In this document: piece after piece, positions 52,001-58,730 of the stretch
How the letters are laid out: every line of letters starts with the position of its first letter
How positions within the stretch are numbered: the stretch's first letter is position 1
IMG/VR virus record: IMGVR_UViG_3300025133_008097
Span: 1-64,000 of that record
From: a virus
Direction: 5' to 3' (one strand)
Length of the DNA: 64,000 bases
Position numbers and translations under genes: made by a program
Notes under the pieces: generated by a model
What the model was told of the DNA's origin: nothing
The model's database searches: none
The model's input: the letters and a program-made list of their open reading frames with translations, nothing else

Positions 52001-54700
52001 GGCTTCTATCCTGTAGAACGAACTGTTGCATTGGCTTCTTATTTTTCGCAATCGATGGGAACGTTTTTGCCGGCAACTCGCAGCGCCCCTGGCGTAGATG
52101 TGGACGGAAACACCACGGTCCCCGTTCGCGATGGTGTCTCGGCTCCCTGTTCCACCGCTAATGAGACATTATCTAAGATTCTACTGCAACCTCTGTTCGC
52201 CCCGGGCATCTTGTTTAACACTATCAAGTCTGGCATCGCGGTGAGTAACTATGTTATCCGCAACACTGCATCCGACCCCGGCCGAGATCGCCCTGCTTCG
52301 CTTTTTAATGTGGCTCCCAGCGCCGCCGGACATCATCGATACAGCCCGCTCCAACACACCGCAATGAACTCTTATTGGAATTGGACCAATTACTTCGCTA
52401 ATCCCATTTCGGTGCCATATCGTTACGGACACCTCACTCCAATAGATGATTATCACGAGTATAATTTTAACAGCTCCGCATCGATTCAGTCGTCATCCGT
52501 TTGTTCCGCGTCCTTTTTTCCTTTAAACTTGGGAACGAGTGCCTCAGCCGGAGCCTTTGCGGTCCAGGCCATCGGCATCGTCCCGCCCTCTGGCTCCAAT
52601 ACAACTGCATCAGCTGCTATTTGGCCAACTAATCGCTCGGGGTTTTATCTGCATAAGCTGCCTTTTGAGGCAATCCGACGCCCTCAGGATTATCTTTCGG
52701 CCCGTGGCCTCGCCGGCAGAGCATCACTGCACCGACCCCCGAAGTGGCAATACGGAGTGTTGCTGGGGACCGGTAGCTCGGACGCAGGTAACAACCCAGC
52801 AGTAGGCCTCGGTTCGGGTTGGTTGTATGACGAGGGTTGCGCAAGCTTCTCCTCTAGTATGGCAATGAGCGTTTACTTTAATGGAGTACTCGCCAATGAC
52901 AATCAGAACAAGATTCGCTGGCCTGGACAAATGAGCAGCCCGCTTTACGAACTGGCCATTGACAATTTCTTGTGTGAGACACTAAACTTCTTCCAAGATG
53001 GTCTAACAAGTTTCGTGTCAGCAGAGGAGACGGAGTTTAACCCAGTTAAGAAAAATCACTATTATGGCATGAGGGTGAATCTATATCGTACTACCGATGA
53101 TGAAGGTAATCCAAATTTTGGTATGTATAGTCGGGCCAGTGCATTTGGCGCGCCCCTTAAGGCCTCGGGTTCCCGCGGCGGAAACATTACTTATTCTCAT
53201 TTAACGCCCCCATACTACAATGGAGGAGCAACCGCAGATATCATTTATAAAGCCAGCTATAGCGATCGTCCGGCCCTGCAGGACATTATCTCACAGGTGG
53301 TTATTGAATACAATCGAGACGTCGAAACAAACTTAGTGGCCGGGACGTTTGGTTCAGATGGCCCGAATGGTTATCTAAGCAGCTCTTATATTGGCAACGT
53401 TACCGGTGCACTTCACACCGATTATGTTCACAATCAGATGCAAATTAGTGCCAGTGTTAATTTGTTGGATAAGATCTTGGCCGTCCCTGCAGGTCCGGGC
53501 GCAACAGCCAAGCCTCGATGGCTCATCCAATCTAAATTTGAAACCCCGGTTCTCAACTTTTATGATACCCCCTCACTGCCACATGGTACCTCTTCAATGG
53601 GAGACGCCGGAGGCCAGAGCGGAGTAGGGTGTATTAATGTGACTTCATCAACCGCCCCATTCCAAATTCGCGGGATGTGGCACCAGTACGGCCAAATACC
53701 AAGTGGCTCAGAAGGACTATTTTTGGGGGTTCAAGATCTTCCGACGAAATACTCATCATCTTATTATAGCGGCTCGATTGAACTCAAGTCTCTCAGATCG
53801 GTGGTAGGGTTTCAAAACGCCGGCGACCAAAGAGTTGGTCAACTAGCAGAAGCAAAAACTGTTAGAGAAGCAGTTATATGTGTGCCCTTTACTGTTAAGA
53901 ACAACCGGCGCCAATTTTTTAGTCTTCCTCCAACTCGAATGCTACACCGCGCCCGAGCATTCGCAACGCGTTCCCGGAACCGCCAAATCCCGGCACAACG
54001 AAGTTCTCGCTTCGATAGCCTAAGGAACAGAGCCGCAGTCTCTGCCCAGAAGTGGGATCAATATGGTGATGCATATGATAGGCAGCTTTCTATTTTAACA
54101 AGTTATGTGTTGCCCCCAACCTTGGACTTTTTTACCAACCCAAGTGTGCGCCCAGTTTATTTTACTGCTTTTGAATTTAGCGACACCTTTAGCCAAAAAG
54201 ATCTTCAAAACATGTGGCAAAATCTACCGCCGGAGAGCAACCAGAAATTTAAAAAATTGGAAAGCTCAGTTCATATTTCAGAATTTTGGACAAGCCGATT
54301 CTTTGGCCCGGAGAACGGCGGCAATGTTCAGTGGATGGTTTTCAAGGTTAAACAAAGGGCTGCAAAAGATTATGATATTTTCTCCAAACAGGGGCTCACG
54401 CAGGACACTCCTATCACTTCGCCGTCGATTCGATCGCCATATACGTTCAACTGGCCTTATGATTATTTCTCCTTAGTTGAACTACTTAAAATTGATGAAA
54501 ATATGGAATATGTTTCGGGAGAACTTCAAGATAGCATAGGGGCCTGGGAAGAAATGCCCCCTCAGCCACTACTTGGTGCATCCCCCGATGAGCCGCGGTC
54601 GGCTAGAGGAAGCCGAGAGGGCGAAGCTAGCGCCGGTGAAGAGGTCGCGCTCCTTAATGAAGAGGCCTCCGAAGGCACATCCCGACGACGGAGAAAGTAG
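43049..54700 (+). CDS. Giant tail/adhesin protein (3,883 residues) with LamG-like domains
   Basis: One unbroken frame of 11.65 kb. Three concanavalin/LamG-like domains are visible. The first, near 150-395, has GVTVEFWMKK, WHHYALTF and LDEFRYWKTK. The second, near 1580-1780, has VSMWIYADSS, WNHIAFVTSG and CDFAIWEACL. The third, near 2160-2375, has FTVAWWQKFD, WYHLAATFDG and LDEMQVYNRD. A weaker fourth lies near 665-885 (VTLESEVYFP, WNVAVKIRP, CRLWLDNLT). Around 590-620 NLSYIYKSKGTEKAFRNL is like a conserved phage tail segment. The last 60 residues are Glu/Ser/Arg-rich. LamG folds bind glycans or proteins, so host-surface contact is likely. Much of the inside looks GC-richer than the flanking genes. 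Confidence 0.8.
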   Translation: MSFKNLFDKAEARTTLANQSAQEVGSAIESEAFQTQDIIKEERFIPAVDYSSASSFARYGSAEMYYRDSIDRIIQQYPYDGSLRERLQWENDSTEIDLYLYDNLYPRSTGYILLSADGWGAQTSAADGYGLPTSPEYIYLKGGPHANPNGMEKLHLQFTGSNYYDTGSNRGSNLKYDLSGSGVTVEFWMKKDAWTGNTTKEVVLDVWNGNTIGNGDYGRLRVALDSAADGGAPFLVTLKSGSKGVIDQSVGSSVTVADEAWHHYALTFMSSETGIDTRLYVDGNLNQKTKLGSDALNQVTGALQGNIGALVTTTAGGGAQYAGKLSASLDEFRYWKTKRTGRDVGRFWFTQVGGGTNDDPMPFEDTTVTANTDLGVYYKFNEGITGVTATDSNILDYSGRVTNGAWTGYSSSSRNTGSAIISSSAAIKEFQDPIIYPFHPEVASLRTSLIQSGSEHDADNTAMMYSTIPSWITEDDFESGEHVRKLTQILSSYFDTLHLQAESLNKLKDIDYVSGSNKPTVYGHRLLSSHGLVTPDLFVDASVLEKLGDRSEDRVFEKSLSELKNLIYQNIYNNLSYIYKSKGTEKAFRNLIRAFGVDDDLIKINMYANNVEFDFTTNRKNKAIAKKYVNFNTISNSDASVFQLRNPGDTANTTGFISSSTNLTGGYAVTLESEVYFPKKFSRSDDWYTDTNIISSSLFGVHATTTQPTDTPGSEPAQTDTTIPVDNATNFQVYAVRDSVDSPNIQFILTGSDGGYVPRLTSSLFLDVYNNNQWNVAVKIRPQRYPWVAQVSDASNAGYFVEFEGVHVEAGIILNSFNVTGTIAGGVSGLPAFMSGSRRVFLGSNKTNVTGATLQRSDTKIGSCRLWLDNLTTEEMQAHALDPQNYGRTNSGMYAFPFQSSASYGDIPACDTLLLNWNFNQNTGSNADGGFRVADLSSGSASRSGSAGWLSNLLYMQHPGSGSEFEASSTSVTDKDFVITSKQNLPEALESSDMITVLSQQDDVEFTIDSRPTNYFLAFEKSMQQAISEEMINYFASLSDLNTLIGAPVNLYRPHYKGLNFVKQQFFETVSNDEIDFEKFFEYYKWIDDALSTFLAQLAPVSLDFDPNIRTLIESHILERSKYQHKFPFLAKSEPDISGTIGTIASPITVNSIINDAQGTGIESAHAPTKRVTGMPNTSLLNSWKYDHAPLPTASWVDGARPQQDAGSLAWWQNRAVRGGDAELMVLNATGGMPSGALADRQVLLNAIKASNSRTLNRPYKFSGGGSVVLGGVAQHINKRKDFVYDATTPMGPVVGTSSVPQNIMVAVSGDVEQLINTSDVYFPSQKSRLGFGINPSINIGNTSSVQFYSDYPIVGDGATLAPFSLYSSSIDDELATEMSAFTGSTIITNMHADLASTRTDIPMQGPFTEKFVGGREHRHIRLNEFSSKNPAFNGLDTRENRPEGFRVMMGYELTGATGTTSPWKSTPGRLQVVGPQYPEIDTAAGISNLSDRPKANLSRVEYAKRPVNIKNIKMTTGSLSQSMSGTIDHNRIGNYSKNYEVIQTAGRSQNDPFFQDQSFDFALYPETLATRGRFPLENPRHGALYFADGTNSTYADGTLVGSGTFLDTIMGGAEAALKPHAVSMWIYADSSGTDDNIFFSVAENAVSTGRYFRIFNVQSDPYLYAWLGTDAVCQSTTGQFQQDAWNHIAFVTSGGVDHGGDLSTYWYINGVDATNSSTAGTPKAITADQKMWLGVYGYNMAYDFYPGYVCDFAIWEACLSPDNVQEIYNKGRRWDLESSTISNQLALWSSFGSSNLSSDWRRNPNGNSPAGFNGGKYGGGNNTWRVGGSEEYRELSGALNLMWTGGQTQVLSGNLDYAIPARTGSDSNQSIIVNRFNAPGGWDVSSQGYMDPAHEEYSVYNALPFRNRHVINYGVSGSASAPPSGSTIIVQDQIDRPRGLDQLWTLHTGRYGADAAFGEVTLAEVQQNANLTVTKPSFHKIQRNAKKRVVITGSFVAPPAATDQPLSTGSSYDNLFVQHPVPRADRNYAWITASMFPHAAFYGYDQKVLPFSGSTKVYELARAIVTGPSGSSGSSYVTASYPFGTGSDVDKSTYAPSVEPPYTTLYVSGNINFAGFAYDEYATRYVNLETHTLEPPIYMPNNHSYLMSGSGEDAFAETSLYKAGGPGAWREMGARNGTTLPSSNAAFTVAWWQKFDLTGSTGIVNQDDDPGADLDYMTPWQWTNRWGTSSRRRFWFKWYGGLAVPYFFIDGPYASLGVGDGEIRPTSAINYLRSGLWYHLAATFDGIDPDGANTEDHMKIYINGRAITTTVEEELKAPYGIDGPLWIGGSRHNCHPFVGNLDEMQVYNRDLSAPEIRDLFERAGTNFFGAPNLKDSMMSWWRFGTTPGDSVSVIQDTIRNNDAIQYYTSGVVSISDAVPASGSDGAQGNLDVSVVTPTGPGSYNASASYGLYAITGAFWSNSSITFNQTMLNLNGPYQHPSWKQIRTGEHPVARKMRETNRISVSDRPPMVAIYRAGAADPINVVRAKKPQGFTDYVESPVVSRYKPLVAAFEDLSESPVPGTRVQMKVAWGNNITYFTHNGLNSRLNLEVDPAEEQAYNGVRQFINSESENLGAYVSYGEQIYPAEANAYRQQVRSRLHYKIDNIWANNRADRTYPVTNSQGYWDNIGRAQDGGPESPWPLDTPMYITSTTSSTGYRPSYVTAFSFLNSGGGFVRSTASVFLSGGLGPDGISFYGGFSNTGMLPGNFASNMHNSVGSGTGSGGGELQNTYNFWMRKPGPTARVAGTTDSLGGWMTGTLHPAASYIRPILEVGRAVVPGEAAELGGRRFAASLQVGFHPWVAPQQSGLSPYRPYDEYAQNLRTAGKEYSIVPEFRISEHLENYFGSTRKERATNGFLSRLTNLIELTGATAAADSNARFYKTYSNSDFLELFKIVDEDFREERKPSRSRSEDDPEAPTLRSLDLQRHGTTLKASAFLSFLPYKGFYPVERTVALASYFSQSMGTFLPATRSAPGVDVDGNTTVPVRDGVSAPCSTANETLSKILLQPLFAPGILFNTIKSGIAVSNYVIRNTASDPGRDRPASLFNVAPSAAGHHRYSPLQHTAMNSYWNWTNYFANPISVPYRYGHLTPIDDYHEYNFNSSASIQSSSVCSASFFPLNLGTSASAGAFAVQAIGIVPPSGSNTTASAAIWPTNRSGFYLHKLPFEAIRRPQDYLSARGLAGRASLHRPPKWQYGVLLGTGSSDAGNNPAVGLGSGWLYDEGCASFSSSMAMSVYFNGVLANDNQNKIRWPGQMSSPLYELAIDNFLCETLNFFQDGLTSFVSAEETEFNPVKKNHYYGMRVNLYRTTDDEGNPNFGMYSRASAFGAPLKASGSRGGNITYSHLTPPYYNGGATADIIYKASYSDRPALQDIISQVVIEYNRDVETNLVAGTFGSDGPNGYLSSSYIGNVTGALHTDYVHNQMQISASVNLLDKILAVPAGPGATAKPRWLIQSKFETPVLNFYDTPSLPHGTSSMGDAGGQSGVGCINVTSSTAPFQIRGMWHQYGQIPSGSEGLFLGVQDLPTKYSSSYYSGSIELKSLRSVVGFQNAGDQRVGQLAEAKTVREAVICVPFTVKNNRRQFFSLPPTRMLHRARAFATRSRNRQIPAQRSSRFDSLRNRAAVSAQKWDQYGDAYDRQLSILTSYVLPPTLDFFTNPSVRPVYFTAFEFSDTFSQKDLQNMWQNLPPESNQKFKKLESSVHISEFWTSRFFGPENGGNVQWMVFKVKQRAAKDYDIFSKQGLTQDTPITSPSIRSPYTFNWPYDYFSLVELLKIDENMEYVSGELQDSIGAWEEMPPQPLLGASPDEPRSARGSREGEASAGEEVALLNEEASEGTSRRRRK

Positions 54701-54709
54701 AGGCATAAG

Positions 54710-55747
54710 ATGGAGTTTTTCAATAAAAAAGAAGACGTCCTAGATGTTCAACTCACCGAGTATGGAAAATACCTCTTATCTCAGGGGAGGATGAAGCCGG
54801 CCTATTATGCTTTTTTTGACGATGAGGTGTTATATGATCTCTCGGCTAGTGGAGACCAGAACGAAGCGCAGAAAGATGTAGATCGAAGAATCCGCTATGA
54901 AACTCCTAATTTACGACCGCAAAGTAATACAACGGGAGTGGAAACCCGCGTAAGGCAATTTCAAAAAGCAGTACAAAAGAATGCCAACAAGAAGGCGCTA
55001 ACAGTCAATTCTATCGACTTTGCCGATGCTTTCGAAAACGTTCCCCACTTTGATCAGAAGTTTTTTGTGGCCACAGACCCCTTAGGAAGCAGTGATCTCA
55101 AGTCGACGTATGACCCGGCATGGGGAGTAAACCTTCTTCATAACGAGATATCTTCTAGCACCGATTATTATACTGTTAATTTAACGAGTAGTGCAGCAAC
55201 GTTGAATAACGGCGTGATTAAGGAAATCCCTCAGATCAATATTACGTTGGACTATAAGACTTTTTATACAAAGAACACCATGGCCGGCCCAGACTTTGAG
55301 ATTCTAGCTTCTTTGAATGCAGAAGGAATTAATTTAGCGTTGGAAAAAAATTATATCTTAATAGACGTCCAAGAGCACAATACAAATTATGAAAAAGAAA
55401 ATTTTTATATAGAGGTATTTGAGTCGGGAAGCGATGATATGCTTAAGCAGATGTGCTTTACTAAAGGGTTTAAAAAGCCAGACGCCGATAGTGCAGACAG
55501 TTATCTAGATCTTAGCACAGATTGGGAAATCCCCGGACCATCGATTACTCGCCAGTTCTGTATCGACGAAAATACTATTAACAATAATGGTCCTACTTGT
55601 CAAGATCCTTATGGCGACAGCTCGGCTGGCTTCGCCGCCACGCGCGGTGGCGGTGGCGACGACGATCAACGCTTTGAAATTGAGACCGGCCCGCAGATCT
55701 ATTCTACTGAAGAGGATAGTACCAAGGATGAGGAGCCCTGCGACTAA
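54710..55747 (+). CDS. Virion protein with LTxxG...DDExxY N-terminal module
   Basis: 345 residues. Residues 1-45 contain VLDVQLTEYGKYLLSQG and FFDDEVLYDL. The same spaced pattern starts the gene at 62792, so the two share an attachment or assembly module. The rest is mixed, with an acidic, Gly-rich C-terminus (RGGGGDDDQRF; STKDEEPCD) and a Cys pair. Its place between giant tail genes suggests a structural or assembly part. It begins nine bases after the LamG gene. Confidence 0.65.
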   Translation: MEFFNKKEDVLDVQLTEYGKYLLSQGRMKPAYYAFFDDEVLYDLSASGDQNEAQKDVDRRIRYETPNLRPQSNTTGVETRVRQFQKAVQKNANKKALTVNSIDFADAFENVPHFDQKFFVATDPLGSSDLKSTYDPAWGVNLLHNEISSSTDYYTVNLTSSAATLNNGVIKEIPQINITLDYKTFYTKNTMAGPDFEILASLNAEGINLALEKNYILIDVQEHNTNYEKENFYIEVFESGSDDMLKQMCFTKGFKKPDADSADSYLDLSTDWEIPGPSITRQFCIDENTINNNGPTCQDPYGDSSAGFAATRGGGGDDDQRFEIETGPQIYSTEEDSTKDEEPCD

Positions 55748-58728
55748 TGGGAAATATTTCATCCACAATATTTAATAATCCGTTACCCGCGGTATTGGTA
55801 AAAGAGGTTCTGCTAAGAGGGGATCAAACCAACCGAGCGATAACGAAGATAGATATCAAGCTCACACTTCAAAATATGAAGCTGGAAGATGGTGAACCGT
55901 TTTCTTTGTTTGTCGCTCTGGTAACCGACCGAGATGCATTAGCAGCGCTGCAAAAGAATCCGTCAGCTCTTCAATATGAAATATCTACACCGAACTCCCC
56001 AAGTGTAAAAACCGGTCGTATGCTGAAGAAATATATTGGCGTAGAAGACTTTTTCGTAGATAAAAAAATAAGACACCTACTCAATACTCGCGATGGCGCC
56101 GGCGTGACCACCAAAGAAATTTCAGTTGGGATGGATATTTTTGCCACCCAAAACCAAGATCTGTGGATTTATTGCATCCCCTATCAATCAAGTAAGGGAG
56201 CCGATGATAAGGTCAAACAAGTTATCGGCAAGCACAGATTCCAATTCGGCGCGCATGTAGTCGAGCCCATATTTGCGGGAGGCGCCCCCCCCACAACCAC
56301 ATATTTGTATACACTAGCCCAAGGAGGTAGACATTTCGGCCAGAAAGGCGACGTGTGGCCCGGAGCGGTTACTTTTCATAAGAACTCTTATTATGTCAAA
56401 CCTGTTTTCCGCGCACTTGGCCCCAAGCTCAAACGATCCCAGGTAAGTAATCAAAAAATTAAAGATCTTAGAGTGCTAGAAATTATTGATGGCCTCGATT
56501 TAGATAATTTTGTATTTAACACCAATAATATTAATCGCAGTAATGTTAAAAAATATGAGAAAGTAAAGGGCCTCTTGGGGAAGAAATATTTTTCTCCATT
56601 CCAGTATTGTCGCGACAGCAAGGGTGCCTTTAAGCTATTTTTAGGGATGGACTACAACACTTACATTCAGGATAATGCGCGCCTGGCGAATCTATTTGCC
56701 AACAAGGGATCTCTTAAGTCCTGTTTTACGATAAACGAAGTATCGGTTTATCGGGAAAGGAAAAATGAAATTTCTGAGGGGAGCAAACTGACCGCACAAC
56801 CGATTGCCCCATCTTCGGACTTCTTCGTCGAGCCGCCTAAGTTTGTTGGGGATTTGAGTTCTGCAGTAGCGACAATTGATATGGGTTTAGGCGATTTCTT
56901 AAATTTTGTTATTACAGACAAAGCGATGAAGAAGGAAGAAATATCTAATTTTGAATATACCATTACTTTTGAATTTGTAGATTCAACTGCTCAAGCTGTT
57001 AAAAATATTGTTGATAGATTAGAAATGATCTTCACTGAATTCCAATCATTTATGTCTAAGTTTGAGGGCCTCGGAAAAAAGAATTACGATATAGAAGAAT
57101 ATTTGAGAGTAAATGCTGACACTATTAAGTCGGACGACTCATGGGTTCGCTTAATTGATGAATTTTTGGCTTCAATTTTATTTATATTTGGGCCCGAGAC
57201 TTTCGGAAACGAGACCCCTCTCGTATGGAAAAAAAATCTAACAACCATGATAAATCCAATGTGTGCCACAGACGAAACTTTTCGGGAATTTACCGAGACC
57301 ATAAAAGGATATATTGGAGATCTGCGTAATATTGTGTCTCTCCCTGTCGTGGGCAGAAGCGATAAAAAGTTTAGTACTCGGTCCAAAGTAGCTCAAACCC
57401 AAGAGATGGTCCGGAAGATTAAGTATACGTATAAATCTCAGAAGGTTAAAAAAACCACGGATGCGGACGTTGGCTTTGATTACTTGGGTATAGCTAAGTT
57501 TTTAAAGGAGAGTGGCACTGGCCTCTCGGGGATTGAGCTTGATGATTTTGAAAAAAGAATGAACTTAGAGATCAATAAGTATAAGGTAGCCAATCCTAAT
57601 GTCACCTCTATTAATAGGTATGGGTTCTTATCTCCTTATCGCATATACACTCCCTACGAAACTCAGGATACCTTTGGGGACCACCTAGAGCTAGCCGATG
57701 GTCTTATAATTTTAGAAAATAATAAGAATCCCTCTATTTCACAGTTCATAGCTGATGGATCCCCGCAGGAAGTAGATCTTAAAATCTCCACGATGATGTC
57801 GATTCTGGGCACCAGCGGCATTTATATGGAGCCATTATTTACTGGACTGACAGAGCATGTCGCCGCTAAGCTGTCACTAAGAGACGAAGAACAATCTGAT
57901 TCTGATGATTATTTTGATGTAGACGCCTTTACTCTAGAAGGCCAAAGTGCAGAAGACCACGTTAGTGGCAGTAGCGGTGTTAGATTTAGAGATCTCCAAG
58001 GCCAAAAAAGTAAGATGTTGATGTTAGAATCCGACTTAGCCGAGAAAATGGTCGATGGTATCGCTCAGAATTTTACTGATTTTAAACTTCTTCCAAGACC
58101 CGGATCGGCGGGCTCCTTGGCGCATGCGCGGATACATCAAAACCTTGAAGAGTTTAGGGATACTAACTCATTTGAAAGAGACATTTTTTATAATTCTTTG
58201 AAAAAGATAGAAACATTGACGGGATATTTTAACGATAATATTCGTCGTCCTAAATGGGAAGTCCTAACCGCAGGCCAGCTTGCGCAGCTTAAAGAGACTG
58301 ACAGATCAATACTTTGTCGTTTGTCGCCGTGCCCTCCGGTAACGAGTGCTCCCACTCGTTATAATCTGGGTGCTTATAACCATTTATTTGTTTTGGGCGA
58401 CGGCTTTGCCGGCCAGAAACAAATGCGCGCTAACTATCTTAAAAGGTATAAGGGCTACCTCACTCGAATGACAGCTCTTAACCAGAGTGTCGCAGCCAAC
58501 ATTGCTCGCCCCGAAGCAAACTATGGACCAGAATATTATGTTGCGTCCGCGCCGTCATCCGCGGCCAATAAGGGAGTCGGGAAAAAAGTAGAAAAGGATA
58601 AAAAGGCTGCCTCTAAGAAAGGAAAAACATCTAAGCTCACACAACGAAGGGCACAATCAATGGCGGCACTTGAAAACACAGACGCAGCTAAGAACACCGG
58701 CAAAAAAGGTCGTCGAGGAGGATATTAA
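55747..58728 (+). CDS. Virion structural protein (993 residues)
   Basis: Starts in the last base of the previous stop. Beta-rich first third (VLVKEVLLRGDQTNRAITKIDIKL), helical middle (AVKNIVDRLEMIFTEFQSFMSKF), and a C-terminal tail of about 60 residues that is strongly basic (KKVEKDKKAASKKGKTSKLTQ). The basic tail may bind DNA or acidic partner proteins. No known family. The central hydrophobic stretch (FLASILFIFGPETFG) is too short to call a membrane segment. Confidence 0.6.
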   Translation: MGNISSTIFNNPLPAVLVKEVLLRGDQTNRAITKIDIKLTLQNMKLEDGEPFSLFVALVTDRDALAALQKNPSALQYEISTPNSPSVKTGRMLKKYIGVEDFFVDKKIRHLLNTRDGAGVTTKEISVGMDIFATQNQDLWIYCIPYQSSKGADDKVKQVIGKHRFQFGAHVVEPIFAGGAPPTTTYLYTLAQGGRHFGQKGDVWPGAVTFHKNSYYVKPVFRALGPKLKRSQVSNQKIKDLRVLEIIDGLDLDNFVFNTNNINRSNVKKYEKVKGLLGKKYFSPFQYCRDSKGAFKLFLGMDYNTYIQDNARLANLFANKGSLKSCFTINEVSVYRERKNEISEGSKLTAQPIAPSSDFFVEPPKFVGDLSSAVATIDMGLGDFLNFVITDKAMKKEEISNFEYTITFEFVDSTAQAVKNIVDRLEMIFTEFQSFMSKFEGLGKKNYDIEEYLRVNADTIKSDDSWVRLIDEFLASILFIFGPETFGNETPLVWKKNLTTMINPMCATDETFREFTETIKGYIGDLRNIVSLPVVGRSDKKFSTRSKVAQTQEMVRKIKYTYKSQKVKKTTDADVGFDYLGIAKFLKESGTGLSGIELDDFEKRMNLEINKYKVANPNVTSINRYGFLSPYRIYTPYETQDTFGDHLELADGLIILENNKNPSISQFIADGSPQEVDLKISTMMSILGTSGIYMEPLFTGLTEHVAAKLSLRDEEQSDSDDYFDVDAFTLEGQSAEDHVSGSSGVRFRDLQGQKSKMLMLESDLAEKMVDGIAQNFTDFKLLPRPGSAGSLAHARIHQNLEEFRDTNSFERDIFYNSLKKIETLTGYFNDNIRRPKWEVLTAGQLAQLKETDRSILCRLSPCPPVTSAPTRYNLGAYNHLFVLGDGFAGQKQMRANYLKRYKGYLTRMTALNQSVAANIARPEANYGPEYYVASAPSSAANKGVGKKVEKDKKAASKKGKTSKLTQRRAQSMAALENTDAAKNTGKKGRRGGY

Positions 58729-58730
58729 TT

